Assembly: GCA_034620365.1 (NCBI GenBank)
Contig: JAQGEQ010000084.1
Coordinates: forward strand, 682,001-746,000
Reading direction: 5' to 3'
Source: Pegea sp. RAD2-039
Lineage: Eukaryota; Chordata; Thaliacea; Salpida; Salpidae
DNA length: 64,000 nt
Shown: one piece after another, positions 27,001 through 39,710 of the stretch
Position numbering within the stretch: the stretch's first letter is position 1
Layout: every line of letters begins with the position of its first letter
The notes under the pieces: generated by a model
The model's database searches: none
What the model was told of the DNA's origin: nothing
Seen by the model: only the letters and a program-made list of their open reading frames with translations
Program-made: the position numbers and the translations under genes

Positions 27001-28390
27001 GATTGAAGAGACATACATCACCATCCATTAGGTGTCGCTCGACAGTATCGCCGATTCGAAGAGTTTTCGCGGTTCTAGAACGGTTTTTATCATACACCAG
27101 GCACCTTTTAAAACCATCAGCTTTTTCAATGAAATTAGCGCCAGGATGTATATCTGAACCATTCAGAACTAATTTCCGCAAAAGTTCGATGTTGTAGCGA
27201 TTCACTCTTTCCGGATATGTCAGTGTCTTAGCAACGTGGATCGGGATTCCAACTTGGTCGATACGTAAGTTAGGATCTGGGGAGATGACCGTTCTTGAGG
27301 TGAAGTCCACACGTTTACCCGACAGATTGCCTCGAAACCGACCTTGCTTACCTTTGAGACGTTGAACAAGCCCTCTGCGTAATTTGTCAGGCTTAATACT
27401 TTTGGGAAGTCCAGATAACTCACTTGTCATCAGTAAACCATAATTGATTTGTAAATTGTACCAGTTTTCCATGAATTGGTGTGAAAGGGCATTGTTGGAT
27501 ATATTATTGGCAATACTGTCATTTAGAACAACTAAATCACGGATTTTCATTGTCAGGTCATCTTCTGTGGTTCCCACACCAGATAATGATGGTGCTGATG
27601 GTCGAATTGTATTTGGTGGGATTGGGATTGCTGTAACAATCATATCTTCAGGACGTCCACTTTCAAAATTCATTCCCAGATATATGATATCTTCCATAGG
27701 AATTCTTTTAAAAAGTTGTAGCACTTTTGAAGGATTTAGATTCTCTAAGGTAGGGTTGGCTAACATTTTGTCGAGAACTCGATTATGTTTTCGGGCAGTT
27801 GCAAATGAATCTTGATATTCTTGAATTTCAGGATAATATTTGCGGGTAGAAGGCGCCTTATTTCGATCATGTCCAATTTTGAAAAGTTCAACTTTTTTAA
27901 CTATTCCATTAATACCATTGCAAAATAAACATTCTTTACATTTACGTGCGGTGTGATGCATTTGTTTACGAATCATTCTTTTTTCTAAATAACTTAAGCC
28001 TGGTTTATTGAGCTGCTTTTTAAATTGTACCCTCTGGGCATCAGTTAACATAACTCTACTACAAGTCTTACAAATCATTTGTAGTATATTGAGACAAGCT
28101 TTAAAATAACCAACATGAAAGCAAGGTAAAGCAAGCTCTAACATTCCAAAATGACCAGGACAATCAGATACTTTTTTCTGACAAGTCTGACAAAGTACAA
28201 CTTTATTATTTGGACCAAGTCTCACATCTAATGGCCCATTTGTTATAGCTTGTCTTGTTACTTGATCATAAATTTGTGGACCAACAATTTGGACAGTTGA
28301 ATATTTGAGGACATCTCCAGGACTGGTCAAACAAAACTGAATACTTGAAATTTTTTGGACATCATCAACAGGATGATACTGTTCTTTCAT
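24056..28390 (-). CDS. POLR3A: DNA-directed RNA polymerase III largest subunit RPC1
   Basis: Two exons, 24641-28390 and 24056-24457, joined in phase 0 across a 183-base intron, give 1,383 residues (human about 1,390). RPC1 forms the active site of Pol III, which makes tRNA, 5S and other small RNAs. Seen: an N-terminal zinc clamp (C67, C70, C77, H80), a second cysteine cluster (CKTC, CKECLFC near 107-157), the catalytic metal-binding NADFDGDEM box (N497, with D499, D501, D503), a bridge-helix region ([18 protein letters not shown]) and a trigger-loop region ([19 protein letters not shown]). The last exon carries the conserved [15 protein letters not shown] and [14 protein letters not shown] blocks. 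One intron in over 4 kb contrasts with WDR81 and MED12. It is divergent from COG5 and convergent with WDR81. Confidence 0.98.
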
Positions 28391-30512
28391 TATTTAAATA
28401 AACTAAATTGATATTTTATTATTATATAAAAAGAATCAAAAAGTACAAGTTAATTATACAACTTTAATTTAAATTATAAAGGTATACTTAAAAAAAATTT
28501 TGGTAATTAAAAAGAGAAAATCATGTTTATAAGTGAATCAACAAAATAATTTTTAGATATCTAGAACATAACTAGCAAATTAAAAAGCTTATTAATAATC
28601 TTAATAAATAATTACCATTTAATTATGGTCTTATTCAAGAAGTAATAATGTTTTTTACAGTATTGTCATAAGCAATTTATAAAACTACACAAAACATATA
28701 TTTATCTATTATTCTTACTTTATAAAATATAACCTCAAAGAGCTTTTTAAAAGCAATTAAGATTTTCAAACAATGATTAATTTAGATATAAATATTAATA
28801 AAAGTGAACACTATAAAAATTAGATTCAAGTAAAATAAAAATTAACTAACAATGTGAGAAAAGAAGAAACCGAATCAAGTTTTTTTAGTAAAATAAAACT
28901 ACATTTCTGTTTTATCATACAAAATGTTACTCATTTAAATAAATCAAAAGAAATAAATATCTAAAACATAAATAATTAAGACTAATAATAATAAATAAAC
29001 TTCAATAAATGTATAAATCAAATAAATATAAAAAACATTCTGAACTCAGTTTAACAGCTGTTTTATTAATCTATATTTTAAATTATTATTATAAATCAAA
29101 ATTTATTATACTAAAGCTTAATAAATCCACAAAAAGATGTTCCTCATGTTTCGTGACAAATAATATGTACCAAAATGGCTTACATACAAAGTTTGCAGCT
29201 ATAAGAAAAAGCCTAAACAAAATCAATTATAAAAACTAAACTTATTGTTTAATAAAAATTTAGCTTCACTTTAAAACAACTAAAATTGTTAAAACATTCT
29301 TCTTAATTTTCTAATTTGAAATTGAGATATTTATTTTATTAGTATTTTAACTTTCATATTAAGTAATCTATTTTCATTTTTTGTTATAAATTAGCTCATT
29401 AAGGAAACTAATAATCTGTATAAAATTTAACACAGATTTATTTTACTTTAAGTTCATTTCTTTTCAAAAATGAGAGCCACATACTTAGAAAAAGTCCTGA
29501 TACTTAAAAAACATTTGCTGAGCAAAAAATAATAACCACAAAGAAAATCCACTTAGATCACAGCCACAAGCTTTGAATAAAATATTTAGAAAGTTTTTAA
29601 AACAAATAAACTTTTTTTTCTGAAATAACTTGCATAAAAACTTCTCAAAAGTTTAATTAAAATCATTTAATTGTAAATTGAGTTGAAAGAAATAGTTTTT
29701 TAAATAAAAAGATAACTATATAGTAAACAGTTTTATTCTAGAGATTAAAGAATTTACAGGTCAAAAACTATATTATTATTATATATGCTTACTATATTAT
29801 TATTATATGCAACAATTTTAGGATCTTTAGAAATTATTTAACTAGAAGTTGTGGTCAGAATAATTTCTCAGCTTCTCGTAAAATTTGTTTAGAAGTTCTG
29901 TTTGAACAACGAGCTTAACATCATTTCAATATTTTGACATTTTTGTTATGAAATTTTGGGTCTCAAACTATATATTATCAAATTCGGAAAATGTAATCTA
30001 ACTTTGTTTACATTAAATCATGTTATTTTAATTTAAAGATGTTTAATACATCCATTATATCAAATAAAATCTATTAATTTTTAGTGATACAAATAAAATC
30101 TTTTTTTAATTTTCAAAAGGTACATTTTATTAGAATTTTTTTATTTAAAAATACTTAAATGTTAAAATCTTTATAAAGACATGCTACACCATGATTTTAT
30201 AATTTAATCTTTTAAATTATATTTATCATAAAATTGTGTCAAAAATAGAAATATTAATAAATTGAATTTTTGTTAAAATTGTTGTATATAAATATAGCTT
30301 ATTTTTAACCATTTTAAATTTTTTATCCTAAAATATCTATCAGCTTTTCATCTTTATACTTTTAATAAATTGAACCACAAATTTATTGAGTTTCAATCAA
30401 TTTTCAATTATTTTACTTATTTTAACTTTAATGATTTAAAACTATTTCTTAGGTTTTTAGAGATTCTTCTGTCTATTTATAATTGAATTTGTACTGAATA
30501 TATAAATTAAGA
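28391..30512. other. Divergent intergenic region between POLR3A and COG5
   Basis: About 2.1 kb, strongly AT-rich, probably holding both promoters. A short tandem duplication of a TATTATTATTATAT-type segment lies near 29770-29815. A 76-codon frame at 29009-29239 has no domain and I do not call it. Confidence 0.5.
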
Positions 30513-33500
30513 ATGGATGAAAATTTGGCTGGCTTAAAACATTTCAAAGAAGACAGTAAGTTGACTAGTTTAAAAATTGATTTTATTATCTTTACAAAAT
30601 ATTGAATTCTATAATAAATGTTGAAAATAATTGTTTGCTTCAAAATAATGGTAAAAGTAAGTTTAAAGATTTAAATTTTCTTTGTATACACTAAGCTGTA
30701 ATTAGAAGTTATATTGATTTTTTTATGTCACATCTAAACCTTGTTTGACAGAAATCTTATCAGAATTTTTGGATGAAGACTTTAATGTCCAGAACTTTAC
30801 AACCAACATAATTGAAAATACAAATATTCAACATAGATTAGCTGAACTAGAAAATGGCATTTGTATTTTAGATAAAGAGCTTCAATATCAGGTTGATGTA
30901 TTTGACATTTGCGCTTCTTATTTTAAACATAACTTTTTAGATTGCTGAAAGACATGGGGATCTTTTAGCTCAAGCGACTGGGATTGAGTCTTTAGAAGGA
31001 GTTTTAATCACAATGCAAAATAGAATTACATCTATTCAATCTGCTGTTGAAAGGTAAAGTTGTCAAAACTTTTTTTAAACATTTACAATAAAAAACAACA
31101 ATTCTTTACAAAGTTTGATTATTGTATAGGGTTCGTAATAAAGTTGGAGAACCTTACAACAAAATTCAATCAAGAACAACACAACTTAGAAGACTTCAGG
31201 TTCAACTTTTATTCTATTTATTTTCAAGTTGTATTAATGAAGTTTTCACAGAACACATGTGATGCGTTACGCCGAATAATTCGTTTACAACGAATTAGTA
31301 AAAGACTAAGAGTACAATTGAACAGTGGTGTCAAAGAAATTACTAAAGCTGCTCAAAGCCTTAGGGAACTTGGTGATTAGATCGTTTATTTGTTGATTTT
31401 ATTTATTGACTGCAATTTTCAGAGCACTTATCAGAAGGCATTGATCTACATGGCATAGAAGTATTTGATGAAAATCAAATTTTCTTTCATCAAGCTAAAG
31501 AAGAAGTTCTTTTACACGCTAAACGGATTTTAGATCAAGGGTTGCGGTCACTAGTAATATGCCTTCTCAATTATGAATCATCATTTTTTACCAACTGAAA
31601 TTTGCAGAATCAAACCCACACTGCAACTGCATTGCAAGTTTTTTATAACTTAGGCTGTCTGCAAACGCCAATTCAGACTTCTGAAAGTGAAACGATTAAA
31701 CACATCAACAAATGTATTCAAAACGCTCTGAGCAACATCAGCAACGTTGTGTCAAACAATCATGGAAGTTTTAGCAAATGTATATTTCAATGTTTAAAAT
31801 AATTTCCAACTAACAATTAGTTTGTTAGCGCCAGGAAAGTTATCTACTTCTTTATCAACTACTTCAGCTATATTTCGTAATAATTTATGGTCAAATCTGG
31901 AAAATTTAGTGGAGCAGGTTTCCAGTTCACTTTTACAAGTATATTTGATCTAATATGAATTGTAGTTGCAGTAAACATGTAAATTATTTGCAGTTATTTC
32001 ATCTGCAACAAGTTTTATTGAAGAAAAGAGATCCAGTAACGCATGTGATATTTGCGAATGAAATTACTAAAGTCTGCGTCTTTCTATATTTCATTTTATT
32101 CATCTTTTCATCTTTCAGAGCACCAAAGAAAGCTTTCTACAAAGTGTTTGGAAAGAAACCTGTAAAAGTTTGCAGCAAAACTTTGAAAAGAACTCTGTTT
32201 GTGAGTGAAGCAAACCAACAAACTGACCAACCATCAACTTGTTTCTTTGATTTTAGTGAAGAGTGTCTTAGAAAGTGAATTCCCAAAACTTATAAAACTT
32301 CTTCTTGATCTTTGGATGAAAATTGAACCTCATCAGCATCTGATGCTGATCAAGTCCGAAGATGAATATTCAGAAGAAGATTTTAAGTAAGTTGTAACAT
32401 CAAAGATTTATTTTCTAAGATCTTTTCTGAGTAGTGCTAAAGACTATCTCATGAATTCTGTCAAATCATTTGAGCGTTCCTTTTTGCAAAAATCTCTCTT
32501 ACGACTCTTTGATCCCATAAATCTTCTCTTTCCATCTGGAGGAAGGTCTCCACCATCCACCAACGAGCTCGAGACAGTGTTGAAAACAATCAACAAGTAA
32601 AGATCAACATCAGTAGATCGATATCCGATCTTCATCTTTTGCAGCGAACTAAACATCTCAAATATTGATCCAAGCTTATGTGTAGCGGTTTCGCGTAGCG
32701 TCGGGAAGACTATTCAACTCTTCGCCGCCAGATGTGAACAAATGGTCTACTTCCTCTTCTTCATCTTCTTGATCCTTAATCTTCATCCCTTCCACAGCTT
32801 GCCACTCAAGGTGAAGCGAGTCAAGTGATTGGGCCTGCCACTTCGGTTCAAACACGAAATGTTGCGATCATCAACTTGTTGATTATTTTCCAGACTGGAA
32901 TCACCAAGGTTGATTGATCTTGACTTGTATCTGCTTTCACTTACACCTCTTTCACAGATTCTAGTTTCAATCGGTGAGAAGCTGGAGCCTGCAGCTATCA
33001 ACATCATACAAGCTGCAGTTGAACATTTGTCAATGTTGACTCTATCCGCAGTTCAACCTTTAGTAGAGTCAGTTAGTAGCTCAGTTGAAGCGATCATCTT
33101 GACAATGCATGATGAAAATTTCAACAGGTTGCATATTTTCAACTTCCACAACAAATTTCTTTTTAACTCTTCAAATAATTTCTAAAAATAACAAAATGTA
33201 ATCAACAACTGACTGATTTCAGTGATGATGAAGAAGATGGAGTCATTTCTTCCTTGTATATGAAAGAACTCAGAGATTTCCTTGCAAGAGTTGTAAAAGA
33301 TCATTTCAACGGTTTTGTGGCTCAAAAGTTTGTGCTGAAAGTGTGAGTTAAATGTTTGAACTTCCTGAAATTATTTGTAAGTCGCCAAGCTTCAGTTTGA
33401 AACCAGTTGGGAACCGATGCTTATCTCTTTTCATTCGTCATTCAAGTCTCGTGTCACCATTAAGTGAAAATGGAAAGAAAAAGCTTTCTGCTGACTTTAA

Positions 33501-34030
33501 TCAGGTAAAATGTATCCCAAATCAATTCAATGTCGGTGTGATTAACTCTTAATTGACGTCTTTAGCTCGAACAAGCATTAAATCCATTATGTAACCGATT
33601 GACTGACTTCGGGACTAATTACCGTCGGCTTCGATCATTTAAGTCTTTGCTTTTCCAATGTGATGAAGCAATTAGTGAATCGTCATCATTAGGCGAAGTC
33701 ATCTCATATAGTCTTTCCATTCAAATACTCATCTCACGAACCTGTGGAGAAATCAGATCACCCTATCAGGTTGGTTGGTTGAGTGTTGTTCAAACTGTTT
33801 GTTTTTTAATTTGTTGTTGAATTAAGGTAATGAATTGGTCGATAGCTAAATATAGTAGATGGTTAGATGAACATTGGTCTGAACAAGAACGTTTGAATAT
33901 GATTAGAGGTGCTATTGAGAATCATGTTCAACTAGTTCGATCTCAGAACAAAGATAGTTTTGCTTTAGTATATCCTTTATTGCTGAAGATGTTGAAAAGG
34001 GGAATTGAGAGTTTTGACAACAAAAACTAA
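30513..34030 (+). CDS. COG5: Conserved oligomeric Golgi complex subunit 5, 19 exons
   Basis: Exons: 30513-30555, 30752-30891, 30941-31053, 31130-31199, 31252-31372, 31423-31553, 31608-31779, 31829-31938, 31994-32071, 32119-32200, 32257-32386, 32432-32596, 32645-32744, 32798-32908, 32958-33127, 33223-33340, 33382-33504, 33566-33769, 33827-34030. Phases agree; 794 residues (human about 840). COG5 belongs to lobe B of the COG tether, which directs intra-Golgi retrograde vesicles. Matching blocks: [18 protein letters not shown] near the N-terminus, [46 protein letters not shown] with [20 protein letters not shown] and a C-terminal LIRGALE-like segment ([12 protein letters not shown]). The intron at 33341-33381 is only 41 bases. 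The exon starting at 33382 is the least certain boundary. Confidence 0.95.
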
Positions 34031-35655
34031 ATGAGAAAATTGTTACAACATCAACTTTTTACAAACTGATATCACCAGCAAGATACTAGCAACGACGGCC
34101 GGATATTCAAGTTATTTATTCTAAAACTTTCAATACATTTAAATATACAAAATGGCTTCTATGTATTATTTTGTTGCCTTTCATTATGTAGTTTATTTAA
34201 AGCTTTTTTCTTCTATCTGATATAATGAATCTATTGAAGCATTCAACATTAATAAAATTTCTGAAATAATTTTGTTTCTTATATAAACAAATTGGATAAA
34301 AAAAGACAGATATTTTACGACAAATCTGATAAAAAGGTTTTACTAAAAAAAAGTGATGTTATTAAAGTTCTTTTCAAATAGATCAAACCATTTGAGAAAT
34401 ATAAAGTTTATCATCAAAGTACTTTTGAGATGTTTCATAACCGCAATAAAACTAAGTATACAAAAAATATTGGTCAAAATCTGTTTATTAAACGTAACAA
34501 GAATATTTAAATGTTTAGTGAGCCACAACTAATGTATGAGACCAATTCGATTACTCAGTTTCAATTTAAACTTACAGATTGCTCTAATTCAAAAGTTCTA
34601 AAAGATATCTACAGGAAGTTTGGAGAAGAAATTTTCAATCAGGAACAGAAACAAAACAGTATCCTTTAGTATCATCAAAATGTAAACATTATTCTGTAGT
34701 TGATTCCCTTGACGCTCGATGAATTGTTTTTCAAAAAAAAAAGAAGCTTTTTGTCTGCTTAGAAAAGTTTTATTTCAAGTCTTTTAAGTTTACTAAAAAT
34801 TTGAATATTTTAAATTAGTCAATTAGATTACTGCAAGATACTTAGTACGATAAAAGAAATTTTGTAAAAACAATTATAATAATTTGAAATTCCAGTAAGC
34901 ATCACATAATCACATTAAAATACAGAAAGTAATCTACAAAGGTGTCAAGACTAACATGCAAAAAAGCTAAGGCAAAACTGACAGTGGTAAATATCACACA
35001 CACAGGTCTGTGCTGAATAAAAGCATCATTATCTCTAAGTAAGAATTAATAGAAAGTCAGAAGTAAACAAAACTGCAGATCAGGTTGTTTAATTTGTTGT
35101 ATAAATTCATCAAATATTTATTACGTTTACTTGATAGTACATATACTAAATAATATAATTTCCGAATATAAAACTAAATAACAAATTCTGAATGTGTATT
35201 TGTAAAGAAGGTTCAATTTTTATTGATTTATTTTTAGTCATACAAAATCTCTCTGGATTTACAGATGTAGTTGAATTGTAGATTTTTCATGGTTTGATAA
35301 ATAACAAATTTGAATGTAAAAATTAAATGACATGGACGAATGAAATTTGAAATCTATATGCTTGATTTTAGGAAATGCTAAAAATATATAAATACTGCGA
35401 ACCCAAAAAATACAACCAACTTACCAATTATACAAAGAAGAAATTGAAAAAGTAAGACACAATATTCGATTGGACGATCAGTAGCTAAATAGGTAGCTTC
35501 CACCACCTTTGATATATGCGAATAAAAAATAGAAGTAGAAAGTTTCTATTTGGGAATGTGCAAAGAACAGAATTGATACATTTATTTGATAGAAAGAAGA
35601 ATAGTGCAAGATTAATAAAAGTCGGTTTGATATATAAGTAAGTGGAAGAAACTAT
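34031..35655. other. Convergent intergenic region between COG5 and RAB27
   Basis: It contains the 3' UTRs of COG5 (candidate AATAAA at 34251-34256) and RAB27. No other gene is supported. Confidence 0.45.
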
Positions 35656-38218
35656 TCAACAGGGACAAGATGATTTCTCTGCTTTATTAGTGTCATCTGG
35701 GTTTACTGTAGCTGGTTTGGAGTTTTGTACCTTGAAAGGTGTTTGAGATGAAGAACCAGAACCTCCTTGCTCAACCATAGATTCCATTCTGTATAAAGTT
35801 GGAATTCAAATCAAATCAATTTGTTACGACAGAAAAAGAAACACAAACAAAGAAGATGAAATCGATAATGACGATATTGAAGATGAAATTACTATTTTCT
35901 GATGAACTTGAAAATTACTTGAACAATTTTTATACAAAAATAAAATATATTTCCAAGTAAAGTTCTTTAGTTTTGTTCAAACTTATTATTTACTCTTAAA
36001 GCGTTTAACGCCCAATTTTTCAACTTAATTTCTTATTTGTTTTATTTTCAATATATTTAGTTATTTCAGGTTGACGCCTTCTTACAAAACAGTACTCGTC
36101 AGCTCGGAGAAACGAAGTTTTCCATTTGAAAAGTTTCAAAATTCCACCGATATTTGAATCGATTTAAATTGAAAACTAATAAGGATTGTTTTAATATGAA
36201 AAAAGTAGATAGCTAGAATTCGTGAATATTTTATATCCACCTACTACTACCACAATATTTATTTAAATTTAGAAAAAATTTTGTTTTTAAACTTTAATCA
36301 AAAAACAATAAAAACAGAAAAATATTTTTTACCGTTTCATCACCAACTCAAGTAAGAGTAAGACTGCTCGATCAACATTATGTCCAGTAGCTGCACTAGT
36401 CTCAACATAAGGCAATCTATTTAACAATAAAACATCTATAAAAATGTTCATTTAATTAGTCTAATGTTATTACTTTACAAGTAAAACCTTAAAAATAGAG
36501 AAATATTTGTTTATACCCATAAGTGTCTGCGGTTTGTTTAGCTCTTTCTTCTGTCACAACCCTCATTGCATCCAAATCAACTTTATTTCCACATAATACT
36601 ATATCAGGAGTAGCACAGTAAGAGTGTTGCTTTAATTGATCTGAAATTTTCATTTTAATCAACAAATTTTCATGATTATGTGATGAAGGCTCACCGAGCC
36701 AATTTCGAATATTCAGAAAACTTTGTTCATTGGTTAAATCAAATACCAATAGAAATCCCATCGCGTCCCGAAAAAATGCAGTTGTAAGACTTCGAAATCT
36801 AAGTGGTTAATTGAATGTTAGAGTGTAAAGCAGGTTCAACTTTTAACAAAAAAAAATGAGATGAAAATCAGTTATTTTAAGCTGACAAACTCCCACAAAA
36901 AACTTCAGGAAAATATACAACAGGAAGAAATCAAAACGCCCATTTTAGCAATATTTCATTTACACAACAACTCAGTTATCAGAATTTGAGCAACTCAATC
37001 AAAATACTAACATTTTCAGTTTTTTAATTTATCTATAATAGAGAAATTTAGGAAAAGATATTAAATGTGAATGATTTTTTCTTGATGGTTTTAAACGGAA
37101 TAAAGAATATTGAAAATAATCTGGCACCTTTCTTGACCTGCAGTGTCCCACAACTGTAGATGAATTCGTTGAGCCCTTCCTGAATCAATTCCAACAGGTC
37201 GGTAGTTCTACAAACACAAAATTGAGTCTTTTATCAGCATCCAACTAGTGTTCGAACTTCGATTTTCCAATCTTTTTACGCCAAATTAGAGTTTATTGAA
37301 AATAAAATTAGTTTAAAAGTGATTATTGATTAGTGAGTAAAAATCTGTACCTAGGTCGGTAATTATCAAAATGAAATATTTATTTCGTTTATATTTGTGG
37401 GGTTTAATAACAAATTGAATACAAGGAAAAAAACAAATGAATTGCATGTTGCGCAACTTAATATTTAATTAGCATTATTATTGAAAGTAGTTAGAATGTA
37501 ATGATAGTAATCATTTCATAAGCTAAGTTTCATCAGAAATTTTGATGAACCTAAACTAAGTATTTAATTATTAAACATAACTTACTACTCTCTTTTCCCT
37601 GAAATCTATACCAACAGTTGTTACAAATTTACTTTCAAAGGAGCCATCGGTATATTGGAATAAAAAAGAAGTTTTACCCACACCTAAAAATTAACAGAGG
37701 CATATTTTAAAATATTCTTTTATATAATAATTAGTTATTAAAATTAAATTATAATTATAAGGTAATTAATATTATAAGAATTTAGGACATACATTTAATA
37801 TAAATTCTAATAAAAGATCAATATATTTAATTGTTTTTTAAAAGAATAAATTTTAACTTTGTGAAAACATATGTCTAGTCATAAATAGTATCTTTGACCT
37901 TTTTAAAATTTGTAAAGTTTAACTAAAAGCTTTCTTGAATGATTAGCAATTAGTAATATTTTTATTTTAAATATCTTTAAAACAGCAGAAAAAACTTGAG
38001 CTAACATCAAAATAGTGACAACTAAAATATTGAAACATCAATAAATTTTTCTTATAAAGAATACTTAATTAAACAGAAAAGTCAATAAACAAAAAATTAA
38101 TAATAAATTAATAAAACACCAGAAATAAATAAAGATTACCAGAATCTCCAAGAGCGAGAAATTTGATTAAATAATCATAATCCGTATTTTGTAATTGTTG
38201 ATCTCTTTCTGCTGCCAT
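35656..38218 (-). CDS. RAB27: Rab27 small GTPase, 7 exons
   Basis: Exons in transcript order: 38140-38218, 37586-37683, 37128-37207, 36695-36798, 36517-36640, 36333-36416, 35656-35788; 233 residues with phases in agreement. Rab27 recruits effectors to secretory lysosome-related organelles and exocytic vesicles. Seen: P-loop GDSGVGKT (residues 24-31), [37 protein letters not shown] (the run typical of Rab27), a base-recognition NKVD, ETSA, and a C-terminal CPC for double prenylation (CxC type). The insert between switch I and II ([20 protein letters not shown]) is also a Rab27 trait. The 3' end of the second exon could shift by a few bases, since GTA and GTAAG overlap there. The A and B vertebrate paralogues cannot be told apart in an invertebrate. 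Confidence 0.95.
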
Positions 38219-39638
38219 TCTAAAGAATTTAATGAAAGTAAAGAAAAAAATAAAACTGCAACCTGCAATATGAAGTAATTAATAGATGAAGTTCAAATAG
38301 TTATTCATAACAATGAAATAACTAGAGCTTGTAACACATTATTAAACAAATTATTATCAAAATTACTCTAGCTTTTGAATATTTTTAGTTTTTGATTAAT
38401 TAGTTTTAATCCGTTGATTAAATCTACTATTCTTAAAACTTTAAAAAATTACAAATCAAACAACAATTTTTTTATAACTTTAAAGATCCATTCAGCTAAG
38501 CGTAATCAAAAACAGATGTAATAAGTTGGAATTAAACTTTATAACTACTAAATAAACAAAGTTGAACACTCAAAATTACCCGCAAGTGAACATAAAGAAA
38601 CTTGTTACACAGCTAACCGGTGATACAATAGAAAGTTAATACCCAACTATCGATAGAGTAACTTTTATGGTTTATTTTGGTGCTGGAACGACAATTACGC
38701 AAATAGACAAAACTACAAAATATTAAAAAACTGTTTCAAAAATTATGAGCGTAAATCTTGTAAATTAAATATTTTCAAAAGGATATATCTGCGATAAAAT
38801 TAATGGTAAATATTTTAGCTACTTGATTCATTAAAAAAATGATAGAGTTTGTTTTATTGTCGACTATTATTTACAAGCAAGCGGTTATTTTCTATAATTC
38901 AGAAATTATAATCTACAACAAAAGTTACTAATGACTCTCTCAAATCTTAACTAACCAAATTACGGACAACCAAATTATTTGAAATAATAAATAAAGTACA
39001 CTTTTAATTTCTTAAACATCAACAAAGTAGGGTTGGAATTCTGTTATAAGGATAAGTTAAGATTAAAATTACTTACCCTAATATCGCTAATTCAACCAAA
39101 TTTAACAAAAATTAGTTCTATATAAAGATTAAGTAGTAATTCTACATTTTAATGCTTCTGAATTAAACAGTTATATGATAGTATTTAAATTTTAATAGAC
39201 CATTCGATAGTCAAATGATTAATCAGATAACCCAAATGTAAACAAAAGTAAACTTTTATTTTGCAAAAGCAATTTAACATAAAGATTTAAAAATGAACTT
39301 ATCTATTTTAAAATATTTATGAAAAAGCAACTATCAACTATTATTCAGAAATAATAAAATAAAAACAATTTTTTTCATCATCTGAGCTTTAATTTTAAGG
39401 ATAGAGGCTAATTTTAACCCTTCAAATTTAATATTTTATTATAAATACTAAACAAAAAATAGGTCTATTTAGAAAAATACCTAAACAGTGTAAAGAGTTA
39501 TTCAATAAAATATTATAACTCAGTTTTTTTTTCTTAAAATTTAGTCAAGCATTAGAAAATGAATAAAAAAGATTTTAAAAAACTAGTTTTATTCAATAAA
39601 CTTTCTCCCAAATAAGATAGTTTTTGTATAAAAAAGAT
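38219..39638. other. AT-rich intergenic region between RAB27 and the tRNA gene
   Basis: No gene seen. The sequence just 5' of the RAB27 start has a TTCTTTAG acceptor-like end, so part may be 5' UTR intron or outron. Confidence 0.45.
39630..39635 (-). terminator. Pol III terminator of tRNA-Gln
   Basis: Six consecutive T on the minus strand, three bases past the mature 3' end of the tRNA. Confidence 0.8.
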
Positions 39639-39710
39639 AGGTCCTGCCGAGATTTGAACTCGGATCGCTGGATTCAAAGTCCAGAGTGCTAACCGTTACA
39701 CCACAGGGCC
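39639..39710 (-). tRNA. tRNA-Gln (anticodon UUG)
   Basis: The minus strand folds as a 72-nt tRNA without intron. It has a D arm GTGT/GCAC, an anticodon stem CTGGA/TCCAG with loop CTTTGAA (anticodon TTG, so glutamine CAA), a T arm CCGAG/CTCGG with TTCAAAT, and discriminator U, as usual for eukaryotic tRNA-Gln. The internal A box (TGGTGTAACGG) and B box (GAGTTCAAATC) are intact. A run of six T follows the 3' end on the minus strand (39630-39635), a good Pol III terminator. One oddity is that acceptor position 3 is C opposite A70, which is not a Watson-Crick pair; all other acceptor pairs are canonical. Confidence 0.95.

Noticed and set aside
26522..27815. Antisense frames of 64-123 codons within POLR3A
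   Set aside because: They are shadows of the highly constrained coding strand of POLR3A and encode nothing recognisable.
29009..29239. 76-codon frame in the POLR3A-COG5 interval
   Set aside because: Lysine/asparagine/tyrosine-rich composition is explained by AT content; no supporting feature.
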